Positions 6,254 to 8,575 of a DNA stretch of 8,575 bases are shown here, one piece after another. Under the pieces are notes generated by a model. That model was not told the origin of the DNA. It searched no databases and saw only the letters and a list, made by a program, of their open reading frames with translations. The translations under genes were made by a program, and so were the position numbers. Each line of letters starts with the position of its first letter. The stretch's first letter is position 1. Location of the stretch: the NCBI GenBank assembly GCA_905205975.1, contig CAJLFQ010000084.1, forward strand, positions 1-8,575. Direction: 5' to 3'. The stretch comes from an uncultured Eubacteriales bacterium (GTDB taxonomy: Bacteria; Bacillota; Clostridia; Oscillospirales; QAMX01).

Positions 6254-7054
6254 ATGAAAAACGCAAAGAAAATCTGTTTGGTCCTCGCATTGGTTCTGAT
6301 GATCGGCTGCTTCGCTTCTTGCAGCGGATCGAAAGGCTCCGTCAAGATCGAAACCGCAGACGACCTGATCGGCAAGACGATCGGCGTTCAGCTCGGCACC
6401 ACCGGCGATATCGTCATTGCAGGCGAAATCGAAGGCGCCACCGTCAAGCAGTACGCCAAAGCTGTTGATGCCGCCATCGCCCTTGCCGACGGCAAAATCG
6501 ACGCCGTGATCGTCGACATGGAACCGGCCAAAAACATCGTCGCCGCCAACCCGAAGCTGAAAATCCAGGAATCCATCAAGTATGACCCGGAAGATTACGC
6601 CATCGCCGTCAAGAAGGGCAACACCGAACTGCTCGGCCTGATTGACGTCGTCCTCGCCGAGATCAAATCGGACGGTTCTTATGACAATCTGGTCAAAGGC
6701 TTCATCGATACCCCGCAGGATCAGCGTGACGCCTACATCACCGGCGAACAGGTCGGTACGGAAGGCACACTGACCGTCGGCACCAACGCTGAATTCCCGC
6801 CGTTTGAATACACGCTGGATGACGGCTCTGTCGTCGGACTCGACATCGAACTTGCCAAGCTGATTGCAAAGAAAGCAAACAAAACGCTTGTCGTGAAAAA
6901 CACCATGTTTGACTCCCTGCTTCTGGAACTTGAGAACGGCTCTGTCGACTTCGTAATTGCAGGCATGACCGTCACCGAAGAACGTCTGGCGCAGGTCGAC
7001 TTCTCCGCAAGCTACTACACCTCTGAACAGGCCGTCATCGTTCGCGCCGACTAA
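6254..7054 (+). CDS. Amino-acid ABC transporter substrate-binding lipoprotein with a circularly permuted SBP_bac_3 domain
   Basis: This 266-aa lipoprotein would capture a polar amino acid outside the membrane and deliver it to the permease and ATPase encoded next. The signal peptide spans residues 1-22 and ends in FASC with C23 as the likely lipidated cysteine. The order of the domain is unusual. Residues 31-152 correspond to the second half of an ordinary SBP_bac_3 domain: TADDLIGKTIGVQLGTTGD, AVIVD, YAIAVKKGN, then the closing helix SDGSYDNLVKGF. A linker of about 19 residues follows (153-171). Residues 172-266 are the normal first half: LTVGTNAEFPPFEY, GLDIELAKLIAKK, AGMTVTEER, VDFSASYYTSEQAVIVR. 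The residues that bind the amino acid's carboxylate and amine in this family are present (R244 in TEER, D88 in AVIVD), so it is probably functional. The exact ligand cannot be read from sequence; glutamine, arginine or cystine are typical. Confidence 0.92.
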   Translation: MKNAKKICLVLALVLMIGCFASCSGSKGSVKIETADDLIGKTIGVQLGTTGDIVIAGEIEGATVKQYAKAVDAAIALADGKIDAVIVDMEPAKNIVAANPKLKIQESIKYDPEDYAIAVKKGNTELLGLIDVVLAEIKSDGSYDNLVKGFIDTPQDQRDAYITGEQVGTEGTLTVGTNAEFPPFEYTLDDGSVVGLDIELAKLIAKKANKTLVVKNTMFDSLLLELENGSVDFVIAGMTVTEERLAQVDFSASYYTSEQAVIVRAD

Positions 7055-7085
7055 ACCGCATTTTTGATCTCACATTTTCACGGGG

Positions 7086-7116
7086 CTGAGAGCTGCCTTG
7101 AGCAGCTCTCAGTTTT
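7086..7116 (+). terminator. Intercistronic stem-loop (attenuating terminator or mRNA-stabilising hairpin)
   Basis: CTGAGAGCTGC (7086-7096) and GCAGCTCTCAG (7102-7112) form a perfect 11-bp stem with a 5-nt loop, followed by only four Ts. It lies between the binding-protein and permease genes. In many ABC importers such a hairpin lets some transcription through and protects the upstream message, so the binding protein is made in excess. Confidence 0.75.
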
Positions 7117-7140
7117 CCGTCATCAACAAAGGATGGTCGC

Positions 7141-7866
7141 ATGACAGCATGGTTTGAACAGATTGGGCATTCCATCAGCCTCTGGTGGCAGGATGTGTCC
7201 ACTGAATTTTATCAGAACTTCATCTACAATCACCGCTGGCTTCAGCTGCTGGACGGTCTGAAAGTAACGCTTATCATCACATTGGGCGCCGTTTGCATCG
7301 GCATCATTCTCGGGATCCTGCTGGCGCTGCTCCGCCTTTCCCGCAACAAACTGGCGCACGGCTTTGCGCAGACGTATCTGACCGTTTTCCGCGGGACACC
7401 GCTTTTGATTCAGCTGCTGATCGTGAACTATGTTGTCTTTTCCGGTGTCCGCATTTCCGGCATGGTCGTCGCGATTATTGCATTCGGTCTGAACAGCGGC
7501 GCTTATGTGGCGGAAATCGTCCGCTCCGGCATTCAGTCGATTGACCGCGGTCAAACGGAAGCTGCCCGCTCCCTCGGTCTGAATCAATCGCAGACCATGC
7601 GGTATATCATTCTGCCGCAGGCATTCAAAAACATTCTTCCGACGCTCGCCAACGAAGCGATCGTTCTGCTGAAAGAAACCTCTGTCGTCGGGTACATCAC
7701 CATCACCGACCTGACGCGTGCCGGCGACATCATCCGCAGCCGGACGTTCAGCGCCTTTATGCCTTTGATCGGCGTCGCTGTGGTCTATCTGCTGATGACG
7801 ACGCTGTTGTCCTTTATTTTTGGTAAAATCGAAAGGAGGATGCACGCACATGATACGCGTTCATGA
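7141..7866 (+). CDS. Polar amino-acid ABC transporter permease (HisM/GlnP type)
   Basis: This 241-aa inner-membrane protein would form the channel of the importer, probably as a homodimer because only one permease gene is present. The family signature is visible: GLKVTLIITLGAVCIGIILG in the first membrane span, the FRGTPLLIQLLIVNYVVF stretch, then GAYVAEIVRSGI. The EAA loop that contacts the ATPase is EAARSLGLNQSQTMRYIILP. Further hydrophobic segments include one near the C-terminus (LIGVAVVYLLMTTLLSFIFG). The N-terminus carries about 40 residues before the first span, with an aromatic-rich part (FYQNFIYNHRWLQ) typical of the group. AAAGGA (7128-7133) lies 7 nt before the ATG. Its end overlaps the ATPase gene by 17 nt. 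Length and motifs are normal. Confidence 0.95.
   Translation: MTAWFEQIGHSISLWWQDVSTEFYQNFIYNHRWLQLLDGLKVTLIITLGAVCIGIILGILLALLRLSRNKLAHGFAQTYLTVFRGTPLLIQLLIVNYVVFSGVRISGMVVAIIAFGLNSGAYVAEIVRSGIQSIDRGQTEAARSLGLNQSQTMRYIILPQAFKNILPTLANEAIVLLKETSVVGYITITDLTRAGDIIRSRTFSAFMPLIGVAVVYLLMTTLLSFIFGKIERRMHAHDTRS
7834..7839 (+). promoter_or_regulatory. Ribosome binding site deciding the ATPase start
   Basis: AGGAGG lies 10 nt before the ATG at 7850, inside the permease gene. The in-frame TTG at 7820 lies upstream of this site and would add a stretch with no family match. Confidence 0.8.
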
Positions 7867-8572
7867 TCTCCACAAGAATTTCGGAAAGCTGGTCGTTTTG
7901 AACGGCATCACAGAGCACATCGAGAAAGGCGAAAAAATCGTCGTGATCGGGCCGTCCGGCTCCGGCAAATCGACCTTTCTCCGCTGTCTGAACCTGCTGG
8001 AGCAACCGACATCCGGTGAAATCTATGTGGACGACGAGCTGATTACGCAGAAGAAATTCAACGTCAACAAGCTCCGCATGAAAATGGGGATGGTTTTCCA
8101 AGGGTTCAACCTCTTCCCGCATCTGACCGTTCAGAAAAACTTGACGCTTGCCCCGGTCAAGCTGGGCGTCAAATCACAGGAAGAAGCCGATGAAACTGCT
8201 CTTGCCCTTTTGTCTCGTGTCGGTCTCCGCGATAAGGCTGACGCATATCCGCGGCAGCTTTCCGGCGGTCAGCAGCAGCGTGTCGGCATTGCGCGCGCCT
8301 TGGCCATGAATCCAGAAATCATGCTGTTTGACGAACCGACCAGCGCCCTGGACCCGGAAATGGTCGGCGAAGTGCTTGACGTTATGAAGCAACTCGCCGA
8401 AGACGGCATGACGATGGTTGTCGTCACCCATGAAATGGGCTTTGCCCGTGAAGTCGCCAGCCGCGTGCTTTTCATGGACAACGGCCTCATCATCGAGCAA
8501 AACGCGCCGGATCAGATTTTTTCAAACCCGCGGGAACAGCGCACGCGCGACTTTCTCAGCAAGGTTCTGTAA
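7850..8572 (+). CDS. Polar amino-acid ABC transporter ATP-binding protein (GlnQ/HisP type)
   Basis: This 240-aa cytosolic ATPase would power the importer. All motifs are intact: Walker A GPSGSGKST (34-42), Q-loop Q84 in MVFQGFNLFPHLT, signature LSGGQQQR (137-144), Walker B IMLFDE (157-162) with D161 and E162, D-loop SALD (165-168), and switch histidine H194 in VVTHEMGFA. Length and the FNLFPHLTV / THEMGFAREVA segments are typical of the polar amino-acid group (PAAT). Translation is likely coupled to the permease gene, which it overlaps by 17 nt. The stop TAA is at 8570-8572, and the window ends 3 nt later, so a following terminator or further operon genes cannot be seen. Confidence 0.96.
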   Translation: MIRVHDLHKNFGKLVVLNGITEHIEKGEKIVVIGPSGSGKSTFLRCLNLLEQPTSGEIYVDDELITQKKFNVNKLRMKMGMVFQGFNLFPHLTVQKNLTLAPVKLGVKSQEEADETALALLSRVGLRDKADAYPRQLSGGQQQRVGIARALAMNPEIMLFDEPTSALDPEMVGEVLDVMKQLAEDGMTMVVVTHEMGFAREVASRVLFMDNGLIIEQNAPDQIFSNPREQRTRDFLSKVL

Positions 8573-8575
8573 AAC

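Noticed and set aside
6254..7054. The binding-protein gene as a truncated or frameshifted remnant of a normal gene
   Set aside because: Both halves of the domain are complete, the frame is continuous, and a signal peptide, ribosome site and promoter directly precede the second-lobe half. No other lobe is encoded just upstream or downstream.
7123..7851. A 242-codon open frame on the minus strand opposite the permease gene
   Set aside because: Its sequence is rich in His, Gln, Asp and Arg with no recognisable domain and mirrors the strongly conserved permease frame. It has no ribosome site or operon context.

Overview
The window reads as a chromosomal piece of a Gram-positive, fairly GC-rich member of the Clostridia, perhaps a gut Oscillospirales-type organism. 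The basis is strong GGAGG-type ribosome sites, a lipoprotein amino-acid binding protein, a SpoIVFB-like M50 protease next to the TIGR03960/TIGR03936 radical-SAM pair (a common Firmicutes arrangement), and an LdhA-type D-lactate dehydrogenase. The lineage is inferred from gene content only. I saw no insertion sequence, CRISPR array, tRNA, rRNA or phage gene.

Layout. (1) 1-338 (+): the C-terminal DNA-binding half of an AraC-family regulator, cut by the window edge. (2) 397-457: a strong stem-loop with T-runs on both sides, which can end transcription from both directions between convergent genes. (3) 457-6016 (-): one tightly packed, apparently co-transcribed unit. In transcription order it holds a 108-aa membrane-anchored protein, an M50 intramembrane protease, a TIGR03960 radical-SAM protein, its TIGR03936 (DUF2344) partner, a D-lactate dehydrogenase (ldhA), and an ANT(6)-like nucleotidyltransferase. 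The first four genes overlap one another; ldhA and the nucleotidyltransferase follow after gaps of 57 and 42 bp. (4) 6017-6253: an AT-rich divergent regulatory region with a good sigma-A promoter facing right. (5) 6254-8572 (+): a polar amino-acid ABC importer made of a binding lipoprotein, a permease and an ATPase. A perfect 11-bp stem-loop lies between the first two genes.

The most notable observation is the binding protein at 6254-7054. It contains every part of a type II amino-acid-binding domain (SBP_bac_3) once, but in circularly permuted order: the second lobe comes directly after the lipoprotein signal, and the usual N-terminal half comes last. The ligand-contact residues I can place are kept, and the gene has a normal promoter, ribosome site and partner transporter genes, so it looks functional rather than broken.

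A second point is that the M50/radical-SAM cluster is followed here by ldhA and an ANT(6)-like gene, rather than by the RNase G and ribosomal protein L21/L27 genes that often follow this pair. A 12-bp tandem duplication lies in the overlap between the protease and radical-SAM genes and bears on where the latter starts.
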